NCBI GenBank assembly: GCA_947489605.1
Contig: CANLEG010000005.1
Span: 1 to 42,059, forward strand
Reading direction: 5' to 3'
Origin: Actinomycetota bacterium
Lineage (GTDB): Bacteria; Actinomycetota; Actinomycetes; Nanopelagicales; Nanopelagicaceae
Length of the DNA: 42,059 nucleotides
The notes under the pieces are model-generated. The model did no database searches. It was given only the letters and a program-made list of their open reading frames with translations, and was not told where the DNA came from. The translations under genes were made by a program, and so were the position numbers. How positions within the stretch are numbered: the first letter of the stretch is position 1; each line of letters begins with the position of its first letter. Positions 29,121 through 39,317 of the stretch are shown here, piece after piece.

Positions 29121-30614
29121 ATGACACAGACAAAAACCATTACACATTGGATAAACGGCGCATTAGATACTGGGAAAACTGAACGCACTAGCGAGGTTTT
29201 CAATCCAGCGACCGGACAAGTTTCAGCAAACGTGGCTCTTGCTAATGTAGCGACAGTTGATAAGGCAGTAAATGTGGCCACCGAAGCATTCAATTCATGG
29301 CGCCACAGTTCGCTGACAAAGCGCACTCAAGTTTTATTCGCATTTCGCGAATTAGTTTTACAGAACAAAGAGAAGATTGCGGCACTAATTACTGCGGAAC
29401 ACGGAAAAGTATTAAGTGATGCATCTGGTGAAGTTACTCGTGGCCTTGAAGTTGTTGAATTTGCATGCGGTATTCCGCATCTACTAAAAGGCGGCTTCTC
29501 TGAAGAAGTTTCAACTGGAGTAGATGTTTATTCAATCCGCCAGCCACTTGGCCCGGTTGCAATTATTTCGCCATTCAACTTTCCAGCGATGGTTCCGATG
29601 TGGTTCTTCCCAGTCGCAATAGCCTGCGGAAACACCGTTGTACTAAAACCTTCTGAAAAAGATCCAAGTGCAGCGATGTTCCTTGCTCAGCTTTGGAAAG
29701 ATGCCGGATTGCCTGATGGCGTATTCAATGTTGTTCACGGCGATAAAGAATCGGTTGATGCTCTTTTAGCCCATCCAGGAATTAAGTCAGTCTCATTTGT
29801 GGGCTCGACACCAATTGCAAAATATGTTTACGAAACTGGAACCAAGCACGGCAAGCGCGTTCAAGCACTTGGTGGTGCGAAGAACCATATGGTCGTTCTA
29901 CCTGATGCCGATCTAGAACTTGCAGCAGATGCAGCAATCAATGCTGGCTTCGGTTCAGCAGGAGAGCGTTGCATGGCAATTTCTGCAATCGTTGCAGTGG
30001 AACCAATCGCTAGCGCTTTAGTTGCAAGAATTAAATCTCGAATGGCGAATATTAAAACTGGCGACGGTGCCCAAGGTTCCGACATGGGCCCACTAGTTAC
30101 AAAAGTTCACCGCGACAAAGTTGCGTCATATATCGATGCTGGCGAAAAAGCAGGTGCCACGCTTGTTGAAGATGGTCGCAAGGTAAAGGTGGATGGCGAA
30201 GGCTTCTTCCTTGGACCAACACTTTTCGACAATGTAACACCTGAGATGAGCATCTATAAGGAAGAAATTTTCGGACCTGTTCTAAGCATTCTTCGTGTGA
30301 ACACTTATGATGAAGCATTAACCCTTGTAAATAGCCATCCATATGGAAACGGAACTGCAATATTTACCAATGATGGTGGCGCAGCTCGCCGGTTCCAGAA
30401 TGAAGTTGAAGTTGGAATGGTTGGAATAAATGTTCCAATCCCAGTTCCAATGGCCTACTTCTCATTCGGTGGTTGGAAGAATTCACTATTTGGTGACACA
30501 CATGCACACGGAACCGAAGGTGTTCACTTCTTTACTCGCGGCAAAGTTGTTACAAGCCGTTGGTTAGATCCAAGCCATGGCGGAATCAACTTAGGCTTCC
30601 CACAGAACAGCTAA
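29121..30614 (+). CDS. mmsA: CoA-acylating methylmalonate-semialdehyde dehydrogenase
   Basis: FNFPAMVPMWFFPVAIACGNTVVLKPSEKDPS, SFVGSTPIAKYVYE, AGERCMAISAIVAV, FSFGGWKNSLFGDTHAHG. Confidence 0.93.
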   Translation: MTQTKTITHWINGALDTGKTERTSEVFNPATGQVSANVALANVATVDKAVNVATEAFNSWRHSSLTKRTQVLFAFRELVLQNKEKIAALITAEHGKVLSDASGEVTRGLEVVEFACGIPHLLKGGFSEEVSTGVDVYSIRQPLGPVAIISPFNFPAMVPMWFFPVAIACGNTVVLKPSEKDPSAAMFLAQLWKDAGLPDGVFNVVHGDKESVDALLAHPGIKSVSFVGSTPIAKYVYETGTKHGKRVQALGGAKNHMVVLPDADLELAADAAINAGFGSAGERCMAISAIVAVEPIASALVARIKSRMANIKTGDGAQGSDMGPLVTKVHRDKVASYIDAGEKAGATLVEDGRKVKVDGEGFFLGPTLFDNVTPEMSIYKEEIFGPVLSILRVNTYDEALTLVNSHPYGNGTAIFTNDGGAARRFQNEVEVGMVGINVPIPVPMAYFSFGGWKNSLFGDTHAHGTEGVHFFTRGKVVTSRWLDPSHGGINLGFPQNS

Positions 30615-30620
30615 TTTTAA

Positions 30621-31172
30621 ATGGAGTTAATTCGGCTTGAAGAAGGACATCTTCCGGAATTTTTATCTGCAATTAAATTGGTTATGAAAGACCAAGATTT
30701 GATACACATGGATTTAGATAAACTTCACGCAGAAGCTGTTGCTGATCCCACACGTTTCATTCGCGAACAAGATGATCCGCAGGGCTTAGGCGCGGATATC
30801 GAAATGCCGGATGGGACATTTGTTAAGCGTTTGCCAAGCATTGTCAGACACATGTGGGACGGCGAAATTTGTGGCCGCATTGGATTTCGCTGGAGCCCTG
30901 GAACAAATGATTTACCGCCAACTTGTCTAGGACATATCGGTTATTGGATTTTGCCCCACAAAAGAGGAAAGGGCTACGCCACTAAAGCCTTGGGTTTGAT
31001 GCTTGATGAAGCGCGATTACAAAAACTTGATTACGTAGAACTAACTACAGATCCAGATAACTTTGCCTCACAAGCAGTCATTAAAGCTAACGGGGGAGTA
31101 TTTGTAGAACAGAAACCAATTCCACCTCAGCATGGCACTGGAGATTTAACTTATTGGAGAATCAAGCTCTAA
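30621..31172 (+). CDS. GNAT-family N-acetyltransferase
   Basis: GHIGYWILPHKRGKGYATKALGLMLDEA. Confidence 0.85.
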   Translation: MELIRLEEGHLPEFLSAIKLVMKDQDLIHMDLDKLHAEAVADPTRFIREQDDPQGLGADIEMPDGTFVKRLPSIVRHMWDGEICGRIGFRWSPGTNDLPPTCLGHIGYWILPHKRGKGYATKALGLMLDEARLQKLDYVELTTDPDNFASQAVIKANGGVFVEQKPIPPQHGTGDLTYWRIKL

Positions 31173-31775
31173 CTAAAAATTGTAAAAGGCCAAGAACGCT
31201 GCTATTGAAACCATGACTAGAGCGATTATTGAATCAAGAATTTTCCAAAAAATTGGCTGTGACATAAACCTTGAAGCTGACTTGGCGCCGAAACCGATTG
31301 CCGTAAACCAGATGAAACTTGCAAGCATTGCCCCAATAACAAAGAACCATTTATCTGTTCCGAATTGGTTAGAAATACTCCCCAGCAGAATTACAGTGTC
31401 TAGATAAACATGCGGATTTAAGAAGGTCAGCGCTAAGACTGTAAGAATTACGCTTTTGCGATTGGCGGATGCTTCACCAGCTGAGTTTAAAACTTCTTTC
31501 TTAAATACTGATTTTGCTGATTTAAATGCGAACCACAATAGATAGATGACTCCAAACCATCGAACAAATTCCAGGATATTTTTATTCGATTTAATCAGCG
31601 CGCCAAGACCGCTCGCACCGAGCGCAATAAGAATGGCATCGGAGAATGCGCAGATCAGGACGGTTAGGAGAACGAATTTTTTTGTTAGTCCTTGACGAAT
31701 TACAAAGGCATTCTGCGCCCCAATAGCAATTATCAATGAGAGGCCAGCTAAGAACCCTGGAATGATTGCGAACAC
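31173..31775 (-). CDS. LysE/ArgO-family amino-acid exporter
   Basis: PGFLAGLSLIIAIGAQNAFVIRQGL; LTFLNPHVYLDTVILLG. Confidence 0.9.
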   Translation of the reverse strand: MFAIIPGFLAGLSLIIAIGAQNAFVIRQGLTKKFVLLTVLICAFSDAILIALGASGLGALIKSNKNILEFVRWFGVIYLLWFAFKSAKSVFKKEVLNSAGEASANRKSVILTVLALTFLNPHVYLDTVILLGSISNQFGTDKWFFVIGAMLASFIWFTAIGFGAKSASRFMSQPIFWKILDSIIALVMVSIAAFLAFYNF

Positions 31776-31823
31776 CGATTAAGGATACTTGGGTATTCCC
31801 AAATCTCCTTCTAGTATTGCCAA

Positions 31824-32279
31824 ATGTCATCAGTCCGACCATTAATTGCAGACGATAAGAATCAGTGGCTGCCACTTTGGCACGGGTATTTAGTATTTTA
31901 TAAAACGGATTTAAGTGACGAGCAGACTGAATTAACTTGGCAGAGATTGTTAGATACAAAGTACAACCTTCATTGTCTGGTTGTTGAGGTGGATGGAAAA
32001 ATTCAAGGATTAACACACTATTCATTTCAAACTTCTACTTGGGCTTCAAAAAACTATTGTTATCTCGAAGATTTGTTTACGGCACCTGCCTCACGCGGAC
32101 AAGGGCTGGGAAGAGAACTCATAGAAGCCGTGAAAGAAATCGCGGTCAACGAAGGATCTTCGCGGCTTTACTGGAACACAGATGTAACTAATGAGACGGC
32201 TCGAAAGCTCTACGATTCATATTCATTAGAATCAGGAAAAGTGCAATACCGAATCTCCTTGGATCCAAGTGATTATTAA
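31824..32279 (+). CDS. GNAT-family N-acetyltransferase
   Basis: YLEDLFTAPASRGQGLGRELIEAVKEIA, LYWNTDVTNETARKLYDS. Confidence 0.88.
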   Translation: MSSVRPLIADDKNQWLPLWHGYLVFYKTDLSDEQTELTWQRLLDTKYNLHCLVVEVDGKIQGLTHYSFQTSTWASKNYCYLEDLFTAPASRGQGLGRELIEAVKEIAVNEGSSRLYWNTDVTNETARKLYDSYSLESGKVQYRISLDPSDY

Positions 32280-32412
32280 TTCTAATAATGTGGTCCGAAT
32301 AACAGACTTTCATTAGTTTTGAACTACACATAGCCAGTTTCTGTAGATAAACCCAAATCCGTATTCGACTTATAGTTTGGGCAATTAATCAATTACCTAA
32401 ATTGGAGTTTGA

Positions 32413-32859
32413 ATGAAGAAACTTGTCGCACTGATTGCAATCTGTGGAATGTTCCTGCCAATGTCTGGAGCAACTGCAGCTACGAAAATTAAAGTAACTC
32501 CACAGTTCAAAGTGTCGAAGAAGAACCCTGTCGTTACGTTCAAGGTTTCTGGATTGCCAAAAGACAATGGAATTTATATTTCTCAGTGCATGGCACCATC
32601 GAAGGATGCGGGCGCTGCTAAGGCATGTAATCCGGCTGAATATTCAAAGTTGTGGATATCTGATGTTCCCGCTGATCAAGCTATGGGAGCCAAATCAAGC
32701 AAATCAAAGCTGACGCTTAAAGTTGATAAGTATTTCAAGGATGGCGATTGTATTCATACAACTTGCGTATTTTTAGTAACCAATGATCACAGTGCCGCAA
32801 CCGATCGCAGTGAAGACCAGGCTATTAAATTCAAATTCGGTGGGATTAATCTTTTCTAG
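32413..32859 (+). CDS. Secreted neocarzinostatin-like protein
   Basis: Signal peptide (MKKLVALIAICGMFLPMSGATAA), then ~125 aa with 4 Cys (SQCM..., KACN, GDCIHTTCVFLVTNDHS) in a spacing reminiscent of the neocarzinostatin family. Confidence 0.6.
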   Translation: MKKLVALIAICGMFLPMSGATAATKIKVTPQFKVSKKNPVVTFKVSGLPKDNGIYISQCMAPSKDAGAAKACNPAEYSKLWISDVPADQAMGAKSSKSKLTLKVDKYFKDGDCIHTTCVFLVTNDHSAATDRSEDQAIKFKFGGINLF

Positions 32860-32868
32860 CACTAGAAA

Positions 32869-33456
32869 TTAATTAATCAGCGCTCGAAGTCCAGCAATTG
32901 CATATTTTTGGGCATAAGCGATTTCGGGCGCTGCTTCATTTCCAGATTCGATACGAACCGACGCAACATCGATAGTTGCTTGAACATGGGCGAGTCCCAA
33001 TTTCACATCAGGTAAACCGATTTCGCTTAGCGGTTTAATTATTGTTCCCATTAAATCTTTGTGTCCCTGAGCGATATCTGATTTTCGGTAATTAGGTGTT
33101 GTGACAGTATTTAGGCTCTTAACAAGTAAATGCCGACCATCAACCACATACTGCAGAGCTTCTTCAATCCATAAACTTATGTATTCAAAAGGATCTTGAA
33201 CGTTATCTACCGCTTTTAGTAATCGCTTGTTGTAGTAAGCCATCTCTTCCATGACTAGATCGGCGATTAAATCTGCAGAAGAAGCGAAGTATTCATAGAT
33301 TGAAGAACGCGCAAGACCAGCTCGCTTTGCAACAGCGGATACTGTCACAGAATCTACGCCGCCCTCCATCGCCAAACTTAATGCGGCATCCATCAACTGA
33401 CGTTGGCGCATCGCACGTTGCTCACGAATTGTGGCTTCTTGAATCTTTGGAGACAT
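32869..33456 (-). CDS. TetR-family transcriptional regulator
   Basis: VTVSAVAKRAGLARSSIYEYFASSADLIADLV helix-turn-helix. Confidence 0.9.
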   Translation of the reverse strand: MSPKIQEATIREQRAMRQRQLMDAALSLAMEGGVDSVTVSAVAKRAGLARSSIYEYFASSADLIADLVMEEMAYYNKRLLKAVDNVQDPFEYISLWIEEALQYVVDGRHLLVKSLNTVTTPNYRKSDIAQGHKDLMGTIIKPLSEIGLPDVKLGLAHVQATIDVASVRIESGNEAAPEIAYAQKYAIAGLRALIN

Positions 33457-33465
33457 GGCTTAACC

Positions 33466-34233
33466 CTACTTCAGTAAGAGGCCTGGGTTCACTCCGAGTC
33501 CCATTGACGCATCTAGAACTGCGCCATGCAAAACTTTTCCGGCATCAGTTGTTAGGAAATAACCGAGTTCAGCAATTTCTCGGGGATTTATCAAACGCAA
33601 TTTTGGAAGTGATGCAATAACTTTCTTCTGATCTTCGTCATTCAAATGATTAAGTGTGCTTGCTTGGAACATCGGCGTATCGGTTGCTCCCGGACAAATT
33701 GTGAAAACATCGACACCAGTTTGCGCCAAATCGGCACCGAGGGTTCTTCCTAGGAATGCAATTGCAGCTTTGCTCATGCCATCGGCATAGTTGAATCCTG
33801 GGAATTGTGTGACGCCGCCCCCAACTGAGGAGAGCAGAATTATCTTCCCAGATCCACGTTCCAGCATTTTTGGAAGCAGGAGATTATTTAGCCAAAGCGT
33901 TCCAATTGCATTAACTTTTATTAGCGCTTCAGCCTGGCCTTGGGGAGTATTAGAAACTTTCTCAACCGTCTTTGATCCAAGTCCCGCGTTATGAATAACT
34001 ACATCTGGAACAGATGGGAGAGCGGAAGCAAGTGTCTCGACTGATGCGTAGTCCGCAAGATCTAATTTAAAGCCGGTTACCGGGGTTTGCGGAAACGCCT
34101 TAGAAACTTCAATCGGTTTCTCAGTATCGCTGAAATATGTGAACCAAACTTCGAATCCATTATTGGCAAATACATCGACAAATTCGCGCCCGATGCCGCT
34201 GGTGCCTCCGGTTATCAATACTTTCTTAGACAT
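33466..34233 (-). CDS. Short-chain dehydrogenase/reductase
   Basis: VLITGGTSGIGREFV, VIHNAGLGS, LLSSVGGG...YADGMSKAA; internal Met MSKKVLITGG chosen (ORF runs into tRNA-Val). Confidence 0.88.
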   Translation of the reverse strand: MSKKVLITGGTSGIGREFVDVFANNGFEVWFTYFSDTEKPIEVSKAFPQTPVTGFKLDLADYASVETLASALPSVPDVVIHNAGLGSKTVEKVSNTPQGQAEALIKVNAIGTLWLNNLLLPKMLERGSGKIILLSSVGGGVTQFPGFNYADGMSKAAIAFLGRTLGADLAQTGVDVFTICPGATDTPMFQASTLNHLNDEDQKKVIASLPKLRLINPREIAELGYFLTTDAGKVLHGAVLDASMGLGVNPGLLLK

Positions 34234-34272
34234 TAAAGCCTCCGGCTTATTTGGTAAGAAGTTCGAACTTTC

Positions 34273-34347
34273 TGGTGGACCGTACTGGGATCGAACCAGT
34301 GACCCCCACAATGTCAATGTGGTGCTCTACCGCTGAGCCAACGATCC
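34273..34347 (-). tRNA. tRNA-Val(GAC)
   Basis: GGATCGT...ACGGTCC acceptor pairing, anticodon stem-loop CCACA-TTGACAT-TGTGG, GGTTCGATCCC T arm, encoded CCA. Confidence 0.93.
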
Positions 34348-34388
34348 TTAAGAAACCTTAAGATGCGGAATATTACCCAATTTCTATT

Positions 34389-34739
34389 TCATGCGCGACC
34401 GAAATCATCTTCTAAACGTTCAATATCGTCCTCGCCAAAGTAAGAACCTGTTTGAACCTCAATAAAAATGATTTCTTTGTCGCCCGTATTTGCCAAGCGG
34501 TGCAAAACTCCGATTGCGAATTCGACGGTATCGCCAGCTTTCACCTGAGATATTGCGCCATCAATTGTTATTTCACCAGTTCCTTGAACTATGAACCAAT
34601 GTTCGGCGCGATGTTTATGGCGTTGATAGGAAAGTCTGGTTCCTGGTTTCATCCAGATGCATTTCACTTTATGTGTTGAAGATTCCTGAAGAACTTCATA
34701 GCGACCCCAAGGTCGTTCTGACTTTTCTAATCCACTCAT
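34389..34739 (-). CDS. Cupin, mannose-6-phosphate isomerase type II-like
   Basis: RPWGRYEVLQES, PGTRLSYQRHKHRAEHWFIVQGTGEITIDG. Confidence 0.85.
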   Translation of the reverse strand: MSGLEKSERPWGRYEVLQESSTHKVKCIWMKPGTRLSYQRHKHRAEHWFIVQGTGEITIDGAISQVKAGDTVEFAIGVLHRLANTGDKEIIFIEVQTGSYFGEDDIERLEDDFGRA

Positions 34740-34793
34740 CAGATTCCTAACTAATTCCCTTTTTCAATTGAGGTTAATTCAGTGAGGTAATTA

Positions 34794-34867
34794 TGGAGGT
34801 CGGAACGGGATTTGAACCCGTGTAGCAGGATTTGCAGTCCTGAGCCTCGCCTCTCGGCCATCCGACC
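34794..34867 (-). tRNA. tRNA-Cys(GCA)
   Basis: GGTCGGA...TCCGACC acceptor, anticodon stem-loop CAGGA-CTGCAAA-TCCTG, U73, encoded CCA. Confidence 0.93.
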
Positions 34868-34926
34868 ATCTTTTCCTGCGCTTGCTTCACATAACTTTCA
34901 AAACTTGCACAAGATCTGTGCACCAG

Positions 34927-34999
34927 AGCGGACGACCGGGTTCGAACCGGCGACCTGAACCTTGGCAAGGTTCCGCGCTACCAACTGCGCTACGTCCGC
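34927..34999 (-). tRNA. tRNA-Gly(GCC)
   Basis: GCGGACG...CGTCCGC acceptor, anticodon stem-loop GAACC-TTGCCAA-GGTTC; no encoded CCA. Confidence 0.93.
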
Positions 35000-35106
35000 A
35001 TTTCTTTTCTTCAACATTTCTGCAGAATCAAGAGGGCAAATCTAGCGCACCAAACGGGCAAGCGCCAAAGCGTGATGATTGGGTTCGGGTCATCTAGCGT
35101 TAGGTC

Positions 35107-36807
35107 ATGGATATTAGCCAGCCTTTCTTCTGGATGAATGGGGTTCTGGCTACCGATTTAATCGAAATTAGCAGTGATTCGGATTCTATAAATGATGGTG
35201 GCTTCTGGGCGGTATCAACAACGTTTGAAGGTCGATACATCTTCGCAAAATTTGCAACAGTTATTCGAGGCGCAACATTTCCAGAGACCGGGGAGTGGGC
35301 TGGCTTAACTCAGGTTTGGGAAAGTTCGATGCAACAACAAGATTTTGAAGATTATGTTGTTGAGATTCAGAATCAGATCGAACTCGGAAATGTTTACCAA
35401 GTAAATGCCTGCCGAATTCTTTCTACAAAGATTTCAAAAGAACGATCACTTGCACCGCTCTTCGCGAAAATTCTTGCCAAGAACCCAGCACCTTTTGCAT
35501 CATTTCTAAAGCTGCCAGAGATTGAAATCGCCTCTGCTTCGCCCGAACTTTTTGTATCTCGAAATGGCGCACAGATTAAGACCAGCCCAATAAAAGGAAC
35601 TCGAAAATTGTCAGAAACCGGACCAGAGTTCTCTTCAAAAGACAGAGCCGAGAACGTCATGATTGTTGATTTGATGCGAAACGATTTTGGTCGGATATGT
35701 AAAGCAGGCACCGTAAAAGTGTCACAACTTTTTAGAAGTGAATTGCATCCGGGCTTGGAACATTTAGTTTCGGACGTTGTCGGAGAAGTGCGAGATGAAA
35801 TCATTTGGTCAGAAATATTTAGCGGAAATTTGCCTCCGGGTTCGGTAAGCGGCGCACCGAAAGAATCGGCTTTGCGAATCATTGCCGAGAACGAAGTTAA
35901 TGATCGAGGTCCTTATTGCGGGGCCCTGGGTTGGGTTGAAGGCGATACCGCAAATTTAAGCGTTGCAATAAGAATTTTTTGGCGAACTGGTGAAATCCTA
36001 AAATTTGGAACTGGTGCAGGAATAACTTGGTCGAGTGATCCAACGATGGAGTGGGAAGAGACTGAACTTAAAGCGGCGAAGCTTCTTGCTATTGCAGGTG
36101 GTTTTCGTAGTGATCGTTGGCCTTTTGGCAGTGGGTTATTCGAAACGATTCGCGTGGAAAACGGCGCTCCGCAGTTAATGAAAGAGCATTTAAGTCGTGT
36201 TCGAAAGAGTGCAGGTGAATTAGGACTGCGGATTCCGAGCGATTCGGAAATTTACGAAACTATAGGTTCGCTAGATCAAATCGAACTCGGAAGGTTGCGA
36301 CTGACCTTTGGCGAGACATTTCAATATTCAATCGATCCTTATGTTGATGCAACGCACGCAGCGCGAGTAGGTATTCGCAATCTTGAAATAAATCCAGAGG
36401 CAAAGCTGCATAAGTCTTTTCCTTACACCTCAAATTTGAAGTTGTTGACTGAGGCAAGGGTCGATAATTTTGATGAGATAGTGATTGTTAATCAAGACGG
36501 CAAGGTTTGTGAAGGTGCGGTCTCCAATTTCGTATTCCGCATTGACGGGCTCTGGGTTACGCCAAATCTTGGATCGGGAGTTCTTCCAGGAATCATTAGA
36601 GGATTAATCATTTCGGCTGGGCTAGCCATTGAAGCAGAAATAGACACCGAAGAACTAGGCAGGGCTTCTCATGCATTCGCACTTTCGGCACTTCGAATTG
36701 CGCAACCAATAAATGAAATAGCGGGACGTAAATTGCAAGAAGATGAAATAAGTAAGCAATGGAGCGATAAATTGCGTGAAATTCTGCATGCGCATTCGGT
36801 AGGCTAA
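35107..36807 (+). CDS. Fused aminodeoxychorismate synthase component I (PabB) and aminodeoxychorismate lyase-like (PabC) protein
   Basis: N-terminal chorismate-binding domain ([52 protein letters not shown]) fused to class-IV aminotransferase domain ([13 protein letters not shown]..., [23 protein letters not shown]). Confidence 0.88.
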   Translation: MDISQPFFWMNGVLATDLIEISSDSDSINDGGFWAVSTTFEGRYIFAKFATVIRGATFPETGEWAGLTQVWESSMQQQDFEDYVVEIQNQIELGNVYQVNACRILSTKISKERSLAPLFAKILAKNPAPFASFLKLPEIEIASASPELFVSRNGAQIKTSPIKGTRKLSETGPEFSSKDRAENVMIVDLMRNDFGRICKAGTVKVSQLFRSELHPGLEHLVSDVVGEVRDEIIWSEIFSGNLPPGSVSGAPKESALRIIAENEVNDRGPYCGALGWVEGDTANLSVAIRIFWRTGEILKFGTGAGITWSSDPTMEWEETELKAAKLLAIAGGFRSDRWPFGSGLFETIRVENGAPQLMKEHLSRVRKSAGELGLRIPSDSEIYETIGSLDQIELGRLRLTFGETFQYSIDPYVDATHAARVGIRNLEINPEAKLHKSFPYTSNLKLLTEARVDNFDEIVIVNQDGKVCEGAVSNFVFRIDGLWVTPNLGSGVLPGIIRGLIISAGLAIEAEIDTEELGRASHAFALSALRIAQPINEIAGRKLQEDEISKQWSDKLREILHAHSVG

Positions 36808-36811
36808 GGAC

Positions 36812-38806
36812 ATGGCCGATATTTCAATCTCGATTGATGGTAAATCGCAATCTATTGACTCCGAACTTCGTCCGACTCAGATTTTTTCAGAGAATTCCGA
36901 AATTGTTGTCTGCAAAATAAATGGCGAATTAAAAGATCTCTGGACCGAACTTAAAGCGGGCGATATGCTCGAAGGAATTTCAATCGAATCACCTGAAGGA
37001 CTGGCAGTTCTGCGGCACTCGACTGCACACGTTCTGGCGCAAGCTGTTCAAGAAGTATTTGCAGATACAAAACTAGGAATCGGACCACCGATTACCGATG
37101 GTTTTTATTACGACTTCGACCCGCAAAAGCCTTTCAATCCAGATGATTTGGAAAAACTTGAATCTGCGATGCGCAAGATTATTAAGGCCGGTCAAAGATT
37201 TCGCAGACGCGTTGTTACAGATAAAGAGGCGCTAGCCGAATTAGCGCACGAACCTTATAAGTGTGAATTAATCGGACTTAAATCAAGCAACGCCGATGAT
37301 GAATCCAGTGTTGAAGTTGGAGCCGGTGAACTAACTATTTATGACAATTTAGGTCGCGATGGTCAACCAGCATGGAGTGATCTTTGTCGCGGGCCACACC
37401 TGCCTTCAACAAAACACATTCCTGCATTCAAATTAATGCGAACAGCAGCAGCGTACTGGCGTGGTTCTGAGAAGAACCCGATGTTGCAACGAATTTATGG
37501 AACTGCTTGGCCATCGCAGGAAAAACTAGATGGTTATTTACATTTATTGGAAGAGGCAGAAAAGCGAGATCATCGCCGACTCGGAACGGAATTAGATTTA
37601 TTCTCATTCCCAGAAGAAATCGGATCTGGATTAGCAGTGTTCCATCCCAAGGGCGGAATTATTCGTCGTGCGATGGAAGATTATTCGCGCAAGCGCCATG
37701 AAGAAGAAGATTATCAATTTGTGTATTCACCGCATTTAACAAAGGCGGCGCTATTTGAAACTTCCGGACATTTGCAATGGTATTCCGAAGGCATGTATCC
37801 GCCTATGGTCATGGATGAAGAGCTACATGCAGATGGCACCATAAAGCGCGCGGGGCAGAAGTACTACATGAAGCCGATGAACTGCCCGTTCCACAACCTG
37901 ATTTATAAATCTTCATCGCGGTCTTATCGTGAATTGCCACTACGTCTCTTTGAATTTGGAACTGTTTATCGATATGAAAAATCTGGCGTAATTCATGGGC
38001 TAACAAGAGCCCGTGGTTTCACGCAAGATGACGCTCATATTTATTGCACTAAAGATCAGATGTTGGGAGAACTAGATAGCCTCTTAACTTTCGTTTTGAA
38101 TCTCCTGCGCGATTATGGACTTGAAGATTTTTATCTTGAACTCTCAACTCGCAATCCCGAGAAGTCGGTTGGCGCAGATGCAGATTGGGAAGCTGCGACA
38201 GAAGCACTTCGTGTTGCTGCGACAAAACAGAATTTAGAACTTGTACTAGATCCCGAAGGCGCTGCGTTTTATGGACCAAAGATTTCAGTGCAAGCGAAAG
38301 ATGCAATTGGACGCACGTGGCAGATGTCTACGATTCAAGTTGATTTCCAACTTCCGCAACGTTTTGATTTGGAATACCAAGCATCTGATGGTTCAAGACA
38401 ACAACCTGTAATGATTCACCGCGCCTTGTTTGGTTCTATCGAAAGATTCTTTGGAGTTTTGACCGAACACTATGCAGGAGCATTCCCACCGTGGCTTGCA
38501 CCAGTTCAAGTTCGCGCAATTCCAGTAGCTGACACTTTCGTTCCTTATCTCGAAGGGGTTGTTGCGAAGATGCGTAAAGTAGGAATTCGCGTCGATATTG
38601 ATGCATCTGATGATCGAATGCAGAAGAAGGTTCGCTCTGCACAGCTGGAAAAAATTCCATTCATGATGATTGCGGGCGAGGAAGATCAAGCGGCTGGGGG
38701 AGTCTCCTTTAGATATCGCAACGGCGAACAGAAAAATGGAATTAGTATCGATGATGCGATTGCCGAAGTCCTAGCTGCTGTTGCAAATCGAATCCAAATT
38801 GATTAG
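36812..38806 (+). CDS. thrS: Threonyl-tRNA synthetase
   Basis: [59 protein letters not shown]. Confidence 0.97.
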   Translation: MADISISIDGKSQSIDSELRPTQIFSENSEIVVCKINGELKDLWTELKAGDMLEGISIESPEGLAVLRHSTAHVLAQAVQEVFADTKLGIGPPITDGFYYDFDPQKPFNPDDLEKLESAMRKIIKAGQRFRRRVVTDKEALAELAHEPYKCELIGLKSSNADDESSVEVGAGELTIYDNLGRDGQPAWSDLCRGPHLPSTKHIPAFKLMRTAAAYWRGSEKNPMLQRIYGTAWPSQEKLDGYLHLLEEAEKRDHRRLGTELDLFSFPEEIGSGLAVFHPKGGIIRRAMEDYSRKRHEEEDYQFVYSPHLTKAALFETSGHLQWYSEGMYPPMVMDEELHADGTIKRAGQKYYMKPMNCPFHNLIYKSSSRSYRELPLRLFEFGTVYRYEKSGVIHGLTRARGFTQDDAHIYCTKDQMLGELDSLLTFVLNLLRDYGLEDFYLELSTRNPEKSVGADADWEAATEALRVAATKQNLELVLDPEGAAFYGPKISVQAKDAIGRTWQMSTIQVDFQLPQRFDLEYQASDGSRQQPVMIHRALFGSIERFFGVLTEHYAGAFPPWLAPVQVRAIPVADTFVPYLEGVVAKMRKVGIRVDIDASDDRMQKKVRSAQLEKIPFMMIAGEEDQAAGGVSFRYRNGEQKNGISIDDAIAEVLAAVANRIQID

Positions 38807-38816
38807 TGGCGTAGGA

Positions 38817-39317
38817 ATGCCAGATCGTTGGCAACGTTTATGGGCACCGCACCGAATGTCCTATCTCGAAGGTGAAAATCGGCCACTTCCTGATAACTCG
38901 ATTGAATGCCCGTTCTGTCGAATAATTAATTTGAATGATGAAGAAGGGCTTATTGTTGCCAGAGGAAAAGAAGCCTATGTAGTAATGAATCTTTATCCTT
39001 ACAATGCCGGCCATCTATTAATCTGTTCTAATCGGCATGTTGGTGACTTAACTGAATTAACTATCAGTGAGCGAAATGAAATTTCTGAACTTTCGGCGCA
39101 CGCAATGAAAACTCTTCGCAAAGTTAGTGGCGCTAATGGATTTAACCTAGGCATGAATCAAGGCGCAGTTGCCGGAGCCGGAGTCGCAGACCACATTCAT
39201 CAACATGTAATTCCACGTTGGGCGGGAGATGCAAACTTTATGCCGCTAATCGGACAGACGAAAGTTCTGCCACAACTATTGCAGGAGACCCGCTCGCAAC
39301 TAGCTGCGGCTTGGTAA
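38817..39317 (+). CDS. HIT-domain protein
   Basis: CPFCRI, NAGHLLICSNRHVGDL, AGVADHIHQHVIPRW; start placed at the internal ATG after thrS. Confidence 0.9.
   Translation: MPDRWQRLWAPHRMSYLEGENRPLPDNSIECPFCRIINLNDEEGLIVARGKEAYVVMNLYPYNAGHLLICSNRHVGDLTELTISERNEISELSAHAMKTLRKVSGANGFNLGMNQGAVAGAGVADHIHQHVIPRWAGDANFMPLIGQTKVLPQLLQETRSQLAAAW

Noticed and set aside
32869-34233. TetR + SDR pair as part of a biosynthetic cluster with the NCS-like protein
   Set aside because: No polyketide, NRPS or tailoring enzymes nearby; adjacency alone is insufficient, so it is mentioned only as a possibility
34139-35097. ORFs 34139-34336, 34774-34968 and 34882-35097
   Set aside because: They translate through tRNA-Val, tRNA-Cys and tRNA-Gly genes
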